Below, piece by piece: positions 1 through 6,575 of a stretch of DNA of 11,857 bases. The notes beneath the pieces are model-generated. The model searched no databases. It was not told where the DNA came from and saw only the letters and a list, made by a program, of their open reading frames with translations. A program made the translations under genes and the position numbers. Numbering within the stretch: the stretch's first letter is position 1; the number at the start of each line of letters is the position of its first letter. The DNA is taken from positions 1 to 11,857 of the forward strand of contig JALQUQ010000055.1 of NCBI GenBank assembly GCA_023263735.1, written 5' to 3'. The DNA comes from Paracoccaceae bacterium. GTDB taxonomy: Bacteria; Pseudomonadota; Alphaproteobacteria; Rhodobacterales; Rhodobacteraceae.

Positions 1-1116
1 CAACACCATCTGCTGGCTGATCGGCGCAATCTTAAGATGGCGGGTTTCCATCCAGAACCGCGACACATGATATTCGCGCGACATCGAATAGCCGCCATGG
101 AACTGCATTGCGTTATCCGCCGCCTGGAACCCGGCGTCGCTGGCCAGAAACTTGGCCGCATTCGCCTCGGGGCCGCAGGGCTTGCCTTCGTCAAACAGAC
201 GCGCGGCTTTCTGGGTGATCAGATCCGCTGCCTCAAGCCGCATCCAGCTTTCGGCAAGCGGGTGCGCCACGGCCTGATTTTGACCAATCGGACGGTCAAA
301 GACGATGCGATCCTTGGCGTATTGGGTCGCAAGGTTCAGCGCGCCTCGGCCAAGCCCGATGCAGGTTTGTGCAACCGCGATCCGCTCGGGGTTCAGGCCG
401 TCGATCAGGCAGCGGAAGCCCTTGCCCTCTTGTCCGACGATCTCATCCTCGAACACTTCGAAATTCTCGAAAACGATCTCGTTTGAATCGACCGCGTTGC
501 GCATGATCTTGTCGATGCGGTTGATCTCGGCCCCCTTCTTGCCCTTCAGGCGGGTCAGGAACAGCGTCATCCCGTCATAGGGCTTTTCCGGATTGCGCGG
601 GGCGGTGCGGGTCAGCAGCAGGATGCGATCGGCGTTTTGCGAATTGGAAATCCAGACCTTGCGCCCGTTGACCAGATACCGGCTGCCCTCTTTCTTGGCA
701 AAGGTCTTGAGCCGCGAGGTATCCACCCCGTTATCCGGCTCTGACACGCCAAAGCACATCATTTCCTCGCCACTGGCCAGTTTTGGCAGGAATTCGCGCT
801 TCATCTCCTCTGATCCGTGATGGATCACCGGGCCCGGCGGGAACACATAATATTGAAACACCGAATTGGCGTTGAACCCGCATTTCTGGCCCAATTCGTC
901 CAAAACGATCCCGCATTCGATCAGGCCCAGACCCATGCCGCCATATTGTTCGGGCATCAGCATGCCCAACCAACCGCCTTCGGCCAGCGCCTCCTTGAAA
1001 TCCCAAGGATATTGCTTGTCGCGGTCCATTTTCCGCCAATAGTCCAGATTGAACGTCTCGGCGATCTTGCTGATCGACGCGCGGATCAGGTCCAGTTCAG
1101 ATTGATCAAGTGGCAT
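1..1116 (-). CDS. Acyl-CoA dehydrogenase, C-terminus cut by window edge
   Basis: FAD-dependent acyl-CoA dehydrogenase, expected to introduce an alpha,beta double bond into an acyl-CoA in the cytoplasm and pass electrons to ETF. 372 residues are visible without a stop; family proteins are about 380-390, so roughly 15 residues are missing beyond base 1. Landmarks: FAD/substrate motif CFGVSEPDNGVDTS at residues 121-134, KVWISN at 153-158, and QFHGGYSM at 338-345. The canonical C-terminal YEGT glutamate seen in medium-chain enzymes is replaced by IAPIS (363-367). Instead Glu244 in NPERIAVA sits where isovaleryl-CoA and long-chain dehydrogenases carry their catalytic base (family knowledge, aligned by eye). 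The ATG at 1116 has GGAGG six bases upstream (1123-1127) and starts 20 bp after the ligase stop, so it is the third gene of the operon. Natural substrate unknown. Confidence 0.93.
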   Translation of the reverse strand, partial: MPLDQSELDLIRASISKIAETFNLDYWRKMDRDKQYPWDFKEALAEGGWLGMLMPEQYGGMGLGLIECGIVLDELGQKCGFNANSVFQYYVFPPGPVIHHGSEEMKREFLPKLASGEEMMCFGVSEPDNGVDTSRLKTFAKKEGSRYLVNGRKVWISNSQNADRILLLTRTAPRNPEKPYDGMTLFLTRLKGKKGAEINRIDKIMRNAVDSNEIVFENFEVFEDEIVGQEGKGFRCLIDGLNPERIAVAQTCIGLGRGALNLATQYAKDRIVFDRPIGQNQAVAHPLAESWMRLEAADLITQKAARLFDEGKPCGPEANAAKFLASDAGFQAADNAMQFHGGYSMSREYHVSRFWMETRHLKIAPISQQMVL

Positions 1117-1136
1117 TCAGTGCCTCCGATGTCGGG

Positions 1137-3071
1137 TCAAGAAGCGACCGGGATAAGGGTGAGCGGCGTCGCGATATCCAGCGCAGACATGTCGCCCGTG
1201 GGTTGGCCCAGATAACGCGCGCGGATGGCCCGCCGCATGATCTTGCCGTTCTTGGTTTTGGGCAGGCCATCGACCGGCAGGATCGCCGCCGGGATCATCG
1301 CTTTGCCCACCAGACGCGTGACCTGCTCGATCGCGGTTGAGGCGTCGAAGCGCCCGGGCGTCTTGAGCGTGACAAAAGCCACGATGACCGACCCTTTGTC
1401 AGGGTCGGGAACACCGATCACCGCAGCCTCGGCGATCTGCGGATCGGTGACCAATGCGCTTTCGATTTCGGCCGGTCCGATACGGCGGCCCGCGACCTTG
1501 ATCGTATCATCCGACCGGCCCCGAATGTGCCAATAGCCATCGGCATCGATATGGGCCAGATCGCCATGAACCCAAGTGTCGGCCCAGCGGTCCCAATAGG
1601 TGCCGAAATAGCGATCCCGGTCGCCCCAGAAGGCATGGGTCATCCCCGGCCAAGTGTTGCGCACGACCAGTTCCCCAATATCATCGGTCCGCGCCCCATC
1701 TTCGCCCAGAACATCGACATCCTGCCCAAGGATCGGCCCGGCAAAGCTGGCCGGCGACATCGGGGTGATGGTGTAATTCGTCAGGATGCCGCCGCCCGTT
1801 TCCGTGCCGCCGGTATAGTTCAGGATCGGCAGGCGTTTGCCCCCCACCGTTTCAAACAGCCATTGCCACGTCGGCACGTCCCACGCCTCTCCGGTCGAGG
1901 TAAACGCCCGAAGGGTCGAGATATCCTGTTTCGGGGCGGCTCCGTCCATCGCAGCCCGGATGCCCCGCGCCGCGGTGGGTGCCATGCCCAGAACCGTCAC
2001 GCCATTCCGCTCGACGATATCCCAAAGCCGATTTTCATCGGGCCAGTTCGGCAAGCCTTCGATCCAGACAATGGTCGCGCCAAATTGCAGCGTGCCCAAA
2101 ATCATCAGCGGGCCCAGCATCCACCCCATATCGGCGATCCAGCCAAGCCGGTCGTCGGACTGAATGTCGAAACCATATCCCCAATCCATTCCCGCCTTGA
2201 CCAGATAGCCCCCGTGGGAATGCACGATCCCCTTGGGCGCCCCTGTGGTGCCCGAGGTAAAGATGATCATCACCGGATCATTCGGGTCCATCTCTTCGGT
2301 CGGAACGGGGGGCAAGGCCTGCCCCAGATCGGCCCAATCCAGATCGCGGGGCGACGTTGCACAGGGGCCGCCATCGTGGCGAATGGTGACAATCGTTTGC
2401 AGAGCCGGTGCCTTGTCGGCCGCCGCATCGGCGACTTCCTTCATTGGCACGCGCTTGCCGCGCCGTGTGGTGCCATCGACGGTGACCAAGACCTTGACAC
2501 CCGCCGCATTCAACCGCGCCACCAAGGGGTCGGGACCATAGCCCGAAAAGGCTGGAACCCCAATCGCGCCAATCTTGGCACAGGCCAGCACCGCAATCGC
2601 CGCCTCGGGGATCACGGGCATGAAAAACGCGACGCGGTCGCCCTTTTCAACGCCAATCGATCGCAGACCCGCAGCCACGCGCTCAACCTCGGTGGCCAGC
2701 GTGGCAAAAGAGATTTCGGTCCGTTTGCCGTTGTCGCCTTCGTAAATCACGGCGGGACGTGTGTCGCTGGCGTGCCGCAGGGCACAATTCCACGCCACGT
2801 TGATCTTGCCGCCGTTGAACCACCTTGGAAAAGCATATCCGTCCGTGTCGTCGATCAGGCTGGACCAGGGCGACGAAAAGTCGATCCCAAGATCGTCAAT
2901 CGCCCTGCGCCAGAACGCCTCGGCCTGATCGACCGAGTCACGGTGGAGGCTGGCCAGATCATCATAGCCCCACCGCTTCATCGCCTTGGCCAGACGCGAC
3001 CGTTCGATCTGCGCCGGTCCCGGCACCCAAACGGCCGCCTCACGCGACCCGAAAGATGCGCGACCCTTCAT
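1137..3071 (-). CDS. AMP-forming acyl-CoA ligase, acetyl-CoA synthetase-like
   Basis: Activates a carboxylate to its CoA thioester by way of an acyl-adenylate, in the cytoplasm. The 644-residue length fits the acetyl-CoA/propionyl-CoA/acetoacetyl-CoA synthetase branch, which has an extra N-terminal domain; the WFNGGKINVAWN stretch (84-95) belongs to that domain. Adenylate-forming motifs in order: P-loop FTSGTTGAPKG (271-281), NYTGGTETGGG (418-428), the VHGDLAHID region (501-509), hinge GRSDDTIKVAGRRIGP (518-533), and the catalytic lysine Lys610 in LPKTKNGKIMRR. All key residues look intact. The start ATG overlaps the stop of the upstream lyase gene (ATGA), which suggests translational coupling. 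The acid it activates cannot be told from motifs; a short or medium carboxylate or dicarboxylate consistent with the neighbouring dehydrogenase and lyase is inferred. A true acetyl-CoA synthetase is less likely in this context. Confidence 0.93.
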   Translation of the reverse strand: MKGRASFGSREAAVWVPGPAQIERSRLAKAMKRWGYDDLASLHRDSVDQAEAFWRRAIDDLGIDFSSPWSSLIDDTDGYAFPRWFNGGKINVAWNCALRHASDTRPAVIYEGDNGKRTEISFATLATEVERVAAGLRSIGVEKGDRVAFFMPVIPEAAIAVLACAKIGAIGVPAFSGYGPDPLVARLNAAGVKVLVTVDGTTRRGKRVPMKEVADAAADKAPALQTIVTIRHDGGPCATSPRDLDWADLGQALPPVPTEEMDPNDPVMIIFTSGTTGAPKGIVHSHGGYLVKAGMDWGYGFDIQSDDRLGWIADMGWMLGPLMILGTLQFGATIVWIEGLPNWPDENRLWDIVERNGVTVLGMAPTAARGIRAAMDGAAPKQDISTLRAFTSTGEAWDVPTWQWLFETVGGKRLPILNYTGGTETGGGILTNYTITPMSPASFAGPILGQDVDVLGEDGARTDDIGELVVRNTWPGMTHAFWGDRDRYFGTYWDRWADTWVHGDLAHIDADGYWHIRGRSDDTIKVAGRRIGPAEIESALVTDPQIAEAAVIGVPDPDKGSVIVAFVTLKTPGRFDASTAIEQVTRLVGKAMIPAAILPVDGLPKTKNGKIMRRAIRARYLGQPTGDMSALDIATPLTLIPVAS

Positions 3072-3958
3072 TTGTTCTTCAACACGTCATATTGCGCGAT
3101 CACTTCGCGCGCGGTTTTCACATGGGCCAGATCGATGTGCATCCCTTCATAGGAAACGGCTGCCAGACCCCGGGTCAGCCCCAGTTCAAAAGCGTCGATC
3201 ATGCCCTGATAAAAGGCGACTTGCCCCTCGGTCGGCATAAAGACCTGATTGGCGATGGCCACATGTTTGGGATGGATCGACACCATGCCACGAAAGCCCA
3301 AACGCTTGTTCGAACGTGCAAATTCCCACGCGCCGTCGTCGTCTTTCAGATCCTGCCACAGGCCCACGATCGGAAAGGCCTTGCCCGCCGCCCGCACAGC
3401 CAAAACGGCCCGCGACCGCAGATACAGGGTTTCCTCACCCGAGGGCGTGAATTCAAATCCGATGGAGCGAGAGACATCCGCGTCTCGTGCCGTACCCGCA
3501 AACAGGGTCGCGCAACGGGGCGAAGCCGCCAGCATCGCCTCACATTCGGCATAGGCTTGGGCCGTTTCCAGCGACAACACGAATTCCAGCGACCCAGCCG
3601 CAACGCCATTGCGCCGCTCGTAATGATCAACCAGCGCCTCGGCATGCAGAATATCACGGGCACCATAGGTTTTGGGAGGAAGGAAGCCGTCGCATCCGGG
3701 CACGGCCACAACTTCCAGATCGTCCCCCATCATGCCCGTTTCCAGCGCGTTCAGCCGGACATAAATCCCCAAATCGGGGTTATCCTTGCGCAGATTGGCA
3801 ATCGTTTCGGCGACCATATGGCGCGTCTCGGACTTCATGTCCTGCGGGACCGAGTCTTCCAGATCCAAAATCACGGCATCAGCCCCGGCGGCAACGGCCT
3901 TTTCGGCCCAACCTTTCCGGTGCCCCGGCACAAAGAGCATTGATCTCGTCGGTCTCAT
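3068..3958 (-). CDS. CitE/HpcH-family beta-hydroxyacyl-CoA lyase
   Basis: Member of the HpcH/HpaI aldolase, citrate-lyase-beta-like family (TIM barrel, Mg2+-dependent), which cleaves or forms malyl-, methylmalyl- or citramalyl-type CoA thioesters. 296 residues, normal for CitE-like lyases. Visible motifs: RSMLFVPG (5-12), LDLEDSVP (31-38), YVRLN with Arg68 expected to bind substrate carboxylate, SLETA with Glu131 and the Asp161 region (expected metal ligands), and SIHPKHV (227-233). Start choice: an ATG at 3958 has AAGGAG seven bases upstream, while a GTG six bases earlier (3964) leaves only one base after the same ribosome site. First gene of the minus-strand operon, divergent from the SnoaL gene; the next gene overlaps by 4 bp. 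Whether it acts on malyl-CoA, citramalyl-CoA or another hydroxyacyl-CoA is open. Confidence 0.9.
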   Translation of the reverse strand: MRPTRSMLFVPGHRKGWAEKAVAAGADAVILDLEDSVPQDMKSETRHMVAETIANLRKDNPDLGIYVRLNALETGMMGDDLEVVAVPGCDGFLPPKTYGARDILHAEALVDHYERRNGVAAGSLEFVLSLETAQAYAECEAMLAASPRCATLFAGTARDADVSRSIGFEFTPSGEETLYLRSRAVLAVRAAGKAFPIVGLWQDLKDDDGAWEFARSNKRLGFRGMVSIHPKHVAIANQVFMPTEGQVAFYQGMIDAFELGLTRGLAAVSYEGMHIDLAHVKTAREVIAQYDVLKNK

Positions 3959-4118
3959 TGGCACACTCCTTCTTGGTGTCCCTGAGTGTCATTGGAGGGG
4001 AAGTTTCGTCAACGAAACCGGCCACCACCCCAGCCACATCCTGCCACCTGTAAAGGCATAACCGATAGCCCGCGTCCGGGCGCCAACGCTGGCTTGAATG
4101 CGCCGTTCGTCAAATGAC

Positions 4119-4135
4119 TATAGACATCGCCTATC
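4119..4135. promoter_or_regulatory. Putative LysR operator (imperfect copy)
   Basis: TATAGACATCGCCTATC matches the cluster dyad CATAGG-N5-CCTATG with three changed positions but keeps ATA-N9-TAT and T-N11-A. It lies in the 252-bp divergent gap between the lyase start (3958) and the SnoaL start (4211), 75 bp before the latter, so it could serve either or both promoters. An outward-facing CCTA-N9-TAGG overlaps it at 4130-4146. I see no convincing -35/-10 pair in this gap. Function inferred from repetition of the motif, not proven. Confidence 0.55.
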
Positions 4136-4210
4136 CAAATCTTAGGTAAACTGCTCATAGTGCAGCCAAAGGTCTTCGGCCTACTGTCACTGAAACGGAT
4201 GAGACATGAA

Positions 4211-4723
4211 ATGAACGCAGTCGATACACTCATTGCCCGATCAGAGATCGAAGATTGCATGAAACGCTATGCGCGCGGTGTGGACCGCCGCGATTGGGAC
4301 CTTGTCCGGGGCTGTTTTCATCCGGATGCCCGCGATCACCATGGCGAATTCTATGGCGACCCCGAAGAGTTCATCGAATGGGTCAAGCAGCGTCATGCGG
4401 CCGTTCCGTTTTCGATGCACTATCTGCTGAACTGCCTGATCGAATTCGTGTCGCCCGAACAGGCCTTAGTTGAAACCTATTTCTGGGCCATTCAGCGGCG
4501 CGGGGATGGGGACGCTCAAGGCGGCACCGATATCGAAGTGTTCGGGCGCTATATCGACGTCTTTGAAAAACGCGGCGATTGCTGGCGCATTGCCAATCGC
4601 AAGGTCGCCTATGACAGCACCCGCCAATCGCCCAGCACCGCACATTTGCGAAAATTGGTGGGCGTGATCGGCCAGCGCGACCGCACGGACCCCAGCTATA
4701 TGCAGTTGCAAGCCGCCGAATAG
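4211..4723 (+). CDS. SnoaL-like/NTF2-fold protein, possible dehydratase or hydratase
   Basis: 170-residue cytoplasmic protein of the SnoaL_4/scytalone-dehydratase-like group (alpha+beta cone fold). Typical features are RYARGVDRRDWDLVRGCFHPDA (within residues 19-40, with Tyr20 and Asp25), the pocket stretch MHYLLN (His70, Asn74), GRYIDVF (112-118) and a closing CWRIANRKVAYD (124-135). Tyr, Asp and His at these places are the residues used for catalysis in scytalone dehydratase and related hydro-lyases, so the pocket looks usable. Start choice: an upstream GTG at 4160 and an ATG at 4199 are in frame, but family proteins begin about ten residues before EIxD, which fits ATG 4211, with a weak GGATGAG seven bases upstream. 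Placed between the lyase operon and the LysR gene, it may supply the hydration/dehydration step missing from the pathway (inference). Other NTF2-fold roles such as isomerase or non-catalytic binding remain possible. Confidence 0.82.
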   Translation: MNAVDTLIARSEIEDCMKRYARGVDRRDWDLVRGCFHPDARDHHGEFYGDPEEFIEWVKQRHAAVPFSMHYLLNCLIEFVSPEQALVETYFWAIQRRGDGDAQGGTDIEVFGRYIDVFEKRGDCWRIANRKVAYDSTRQSPSTAHLRKLVGVIGQRDRTDPSYMQLQAAE

Positions 4724-4763
4724 GCGAAAATCGGGGCTAACCGGGGCCTACCAAGCCCAAACT

Positions 4764-4780
4764 CATAGGCCACACCTATG
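4764..4780. promoter_or_regulatory. Putative LysR operator, perfect 6-5-6 dyad
   Basis: CATAGGCCACACCTATG is a perfect inverted repeat with a 5-base spacer, giving ATA-N9-TAT and T-N11-A. It lies 113 bp before the LysR start at 4877 and 43 bp before a second copy (centre-to-centre 59 bp). A pair of dyads upstream of a LysR gene fits the recognition-site/activation-site arrangement known for autoregulated LysR genes; assignment is inferred. Confidence 0.7.
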
Positions 4781-4822
4781 ACGGCCAGCGACCCACCCCT
4801 GTGCGAAACCCTCTCGGCTTGA

Positions 4823-4839
4823 CATAGGAAGTTCCTATG
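4823..4839. promoter_or_regulatory. Putative LysR operator, perfect 8-1-8 palindrome
   Basis: CATAGGAAGTTCCTATG is a full palindrome around a single central base, the most symmetric copy in the window, again ATA-N9-TAT. A TTGACA hexamer (4819-4824) overlaps its left edge and would make a good -35 box, but I find no matching -10 at 16-18 bp. If TTGACA is the -35, bound regulator would block it, which is what negative autoregulation needs (inference). It lies 37 bp before the regulator's start codon. Confidence 0.75.
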
Positions 4840-4876
4840 AATGAGCCTTTCCCCTAGGGAAGAGGGATTACCACCT

Positions 4877-5860
4877 ATGGCAACTGTCGACGACTCGCAG
4901 GACGTGCTCAAGCTCAAGCAACTGTCCTACTTTTTGACTTTGGCGGATTACGGATCGATTTCGGCGGCAGCCAATGCCCTGAACATGGCGCAGCCGTCGC
5001 TCTCGGAAAACATCGCAAAACTGGAACGGCAACTTGATGTCAAACTGGCGATCCGCGGGTCACGCGGTATCCAGATGACCGAGGCGGGCATGATGCTGGT
5101 CAACCGCGGCCGCGATATTCTGGATGCCGTCGATCATCTGGTGCAGGATCTTCGGCTGCTGAATGGCGAACCCCGGGGGCCGGTTTCGATTGGGTTCCCG
5201 CCCTCGCTTAGCCTGCTGCTGTCGGTCCCGCTTTTGGAAACGATCCAGTTCGAACACCGTCACGTCCGGCTTCATATCGCCGAGGCAATGTCGGGCGACA
5301 TTCTGGAATGGCTGGCCAATGACCGCATAGACGTCGGATTTGTCTACGAAATTTCCGACAGCATGCCCTATATGTTTGAACCGGTCTTGACCGAAGAGCT
5401 GTTCTTGGTTGCGGCGACCGACAACTGGGATGATGAATTCGGCCCCGATGGCGTGGCCAAAAACCCGATCAGCGCCGAGCGGTTGCAGGATTTGCCCTTG
5501 GTGCTGACCAGCCCCACCCATGGCGCCCGCAAGCTCCAGGAAAAGTTTGCCCGCGCAGGCGGGTTCACCTTGAACGTGGTCGCCGCGATCGATTCATTGA
5601 CCCACATCGTCGAAATGGTCAGCCGCGCCAGCGCCTATTCGATCCTGTCGCACTGCGCGGTGATCAAGGAAGTTGCCGAGGGCAAATTGGGCCTGATCCG
5701 GATCGAAGAGCCGACCATCCGCCGCACCGCCTATATGGTGCGCAAACGGTCCCGTCCGGTGTCGAATGCCAGCGCCATCGTCGAAAACACCATCACGACG
5801 ATCATCCGGGAGCTGGTCGAACGGTATCACATTCAGGCGACTCTTCCGAACAAAGACTGA
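4877..5860 (+). CDS. LysR-family transcriptional regulator, NAC-like
   Basis: 327-residue DNA-binding regulator with an N-terminal winged helix-turn-helix (about residues 12-70; key stretches QLSYFLTLADYGSISAAA and AQPSLSENIAKLE) and a C-terminal effector-binding domain (about 100-310). The run ending in LAIRGSRGIQMTEAG resembles the nitrogen-assimilation-control (NAC) branch of the family. NAC of enteric bacteria binds ATA-N9-TAT (established), and that pattern recurs around this gene. Start choice: ATG 4877 has GAGGGA nine bases upstream and gives the usual short lead before the helix-turn-helix; an in-frame ATG at 4841 would add 12 residues and begin two bases after an operator palindrome. 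Two perfect operator dyads precede the gene, so autoregulation is likely. It is co-oriented with the SnoaL gene before it and the TRAP genes after it. The effector is unknown, probably the transported substrate or a CoA derivative. Confidence 0.93.
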   Translation: MATVDDSQDVLKLKQLSYFLTLADYGSISAAANALNMAQPSLSENIAKLERQLDVKLAIRGSRGIQMTEAGMMLVNRGRDILDAVDHLVQDLRLLNGEPRGPVSIGFPPSLSLLLSVPLLETIQFEHRHVRLHIAEAMSGDILEWLANDRIDVGFVYEISDSMPYMFEPVLTEELFLVAATDNWDDEFGPDGVAKNPISAERLQDLPLVLTSPTHGARKLQEKFARAGGFTLNVVAAIDSLTHIVEMVSRASAYSILSHCAVIKEVAEGKLGLIRIEEPTIRRTAYMVRKRSRPVSNASAIVENTITTIIRELVERYHIQATLPNKD

Positions 5861-5872
5861 TTTCGACCTCAG

Positions 5873-5910
5873 CCTATAGGATGGCACTTCAACAGCCACA
5901 GGGACCTATA
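5873..5910. promoter_or_regulatory. Possible operator half-sites before the TRAP genes
   Basis: Two half-sites of the cluster motif, TATAGG (5875-5880, inside the 8-bp palindrome CCTATAGG) and CCTATA (5905-5910), face each other with start-to-start spacing of 30 bp, about three helical turns, instead of the 11 bp seen in the compact sites. They sit in the 175-bp gap between the LysR stop (5860) and the TRAP small subunit (6036). The rest of the gap shows no clear terminator and no clear promoter. Weak evidence on its own; listed because of the matching half-sites. Confidence 0.35.
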
Positions 5911-6035
5911 CCTTTGACGGCAAGCCCCTTCTGGCGCGATCCATACGGCACATCATATCCGCGCACCGAGGAGACGCGGATCGGCATAAAAAGTGCGTAC
6001 CGACAGGGTGAGGAACGCACCAACCCGGAGGAAAC

Positions 6036-6557
6036 ATGACCCGCAACCCGCTTGAGTGGCTGGCCGAGACGTTGCTCTCGATCACGTCAATACCGATATT
6101 GGCCATGATGGTTCATGTCACCGCCGACGTCGTTTTGAAATATACCGTCAAAATGCCGATTCAAGGCACGCTCGAGATTTCGGCCTACTATTACATGGTC
6201 TCGATCGTCGTTTTGCCGATGGCCCTCATCGAATTGACCCGTCAATCCATCGCGGTTGACCTGTTCTATCAGATGATGGGGCCGCGCCTGCAGGTCGTTG
6301 TCACCGGGATCGTGCTTTTGGTCAGCACCATTGGCTACTGCGGTTTGGCCGCCGCCACCTTCCCCGATGCGCTCCTATCCTTGGAGAAACGGGAAATCGT
6401 CATGGGCACGATCAACATCTACATCTGGCCGTCCCGTTTCATCATGCCGGCCGCGTTGTTCATGGCAGGTCTGGTCTGCTTTTATCACTTCATCCGCTTG
6501 GTGATCAGCCCAGCAGCGCGCACGCAGCTGACGGCGATCCACCAAATCGATTCCTGA
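6036..6557 (+). CDS. TRAP transporter small membrane subunit (DctQ type)
   Basis: 173-residue inner-membrane protein with four hydrophobic helices at roughly 12-34, 48-66, 86-108 and 132-155, the DctQ layout. It partners the large DctM subunit in a tripartite ATP-independent periplasmic transporter driven by the sodium or proton gradient. Family signs include the early helix ending near DVVLKYTVKMPIQGTLEIS (32-50) and the conserved-type VLPMALIELTRQSIAVDLF (58-76). GGAGG at 6027-6031 lies just before the ATG. The large subunit follows after 18 bp. The third component, the periplasmic DctP binding protein, is not in this window, so it must be encoded elsewhere or outside the edges. Substrate unknown, usually a carboxylate or sugar acid. 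Confidence 0.9.
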   Translation: MTRNPLEWLAETLLSITSIPILAMMVHVTADVVLKYTVKMPIQGTLEISAYYYMVSIVVLPMALIELTRQSIAVDLFYQMMGPRLQVVVTGIVLLVSTIGYCGLAAATFPDALLSLEKREIVMGTINIYIWPSRFIMPAALFMAGLVCFYHFIRLVISPAARTQLTAIHQIDS

Positions 6558-6575
6558 GCCGAGGGGCACTGATCC

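Noticed and set aside
1527..3152. Plus-strand open frame of 541 codons opposite the CoA ligase
   Set aside because: Low-complexity Arg/Pro/His-rich translation without motifs; the opposite strand carries a fully recognisable ligase. Similar shadow at 2825-3943 opposite the lyase.
4130..4146. Everted repeat CCTA-N9-TAGG overlapping the divergent operator
   Set aside because: Four-base arms are expected by chance, and part of it is already explained by the operator copy at 4119-4135.
4160..4210. GTG start at 4160 for the SnoaL gene
   Set aside because: No ribosome site and the extra 17 residues do not match the family; ATG 4211 fits better.
4819..4847. TTGACA as the -35 of a full sigma-70-type promoter
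   Set aside because: The hexamer is good but no -10 resembling TATAAT is present at 16-18 bp spacing, so a complete promoter is not called.
4849..4861. TTCCC-CTA-GGGAA inverted repeat in the LysR leader
   Set aside because: Short 5-bp arms with a 3-base loop and no T-run; half-sites differ from the operator. Too weak to call as a separate element.
4841..4876. Earlier ATG (4841) for the LysR gene
   Set aside because: It begins two bases after an operator palindrome, has no good ribosome site, and adds 12 residues not typical of the family. ATG 4877 with GAGGGA is preferred, though not proven.
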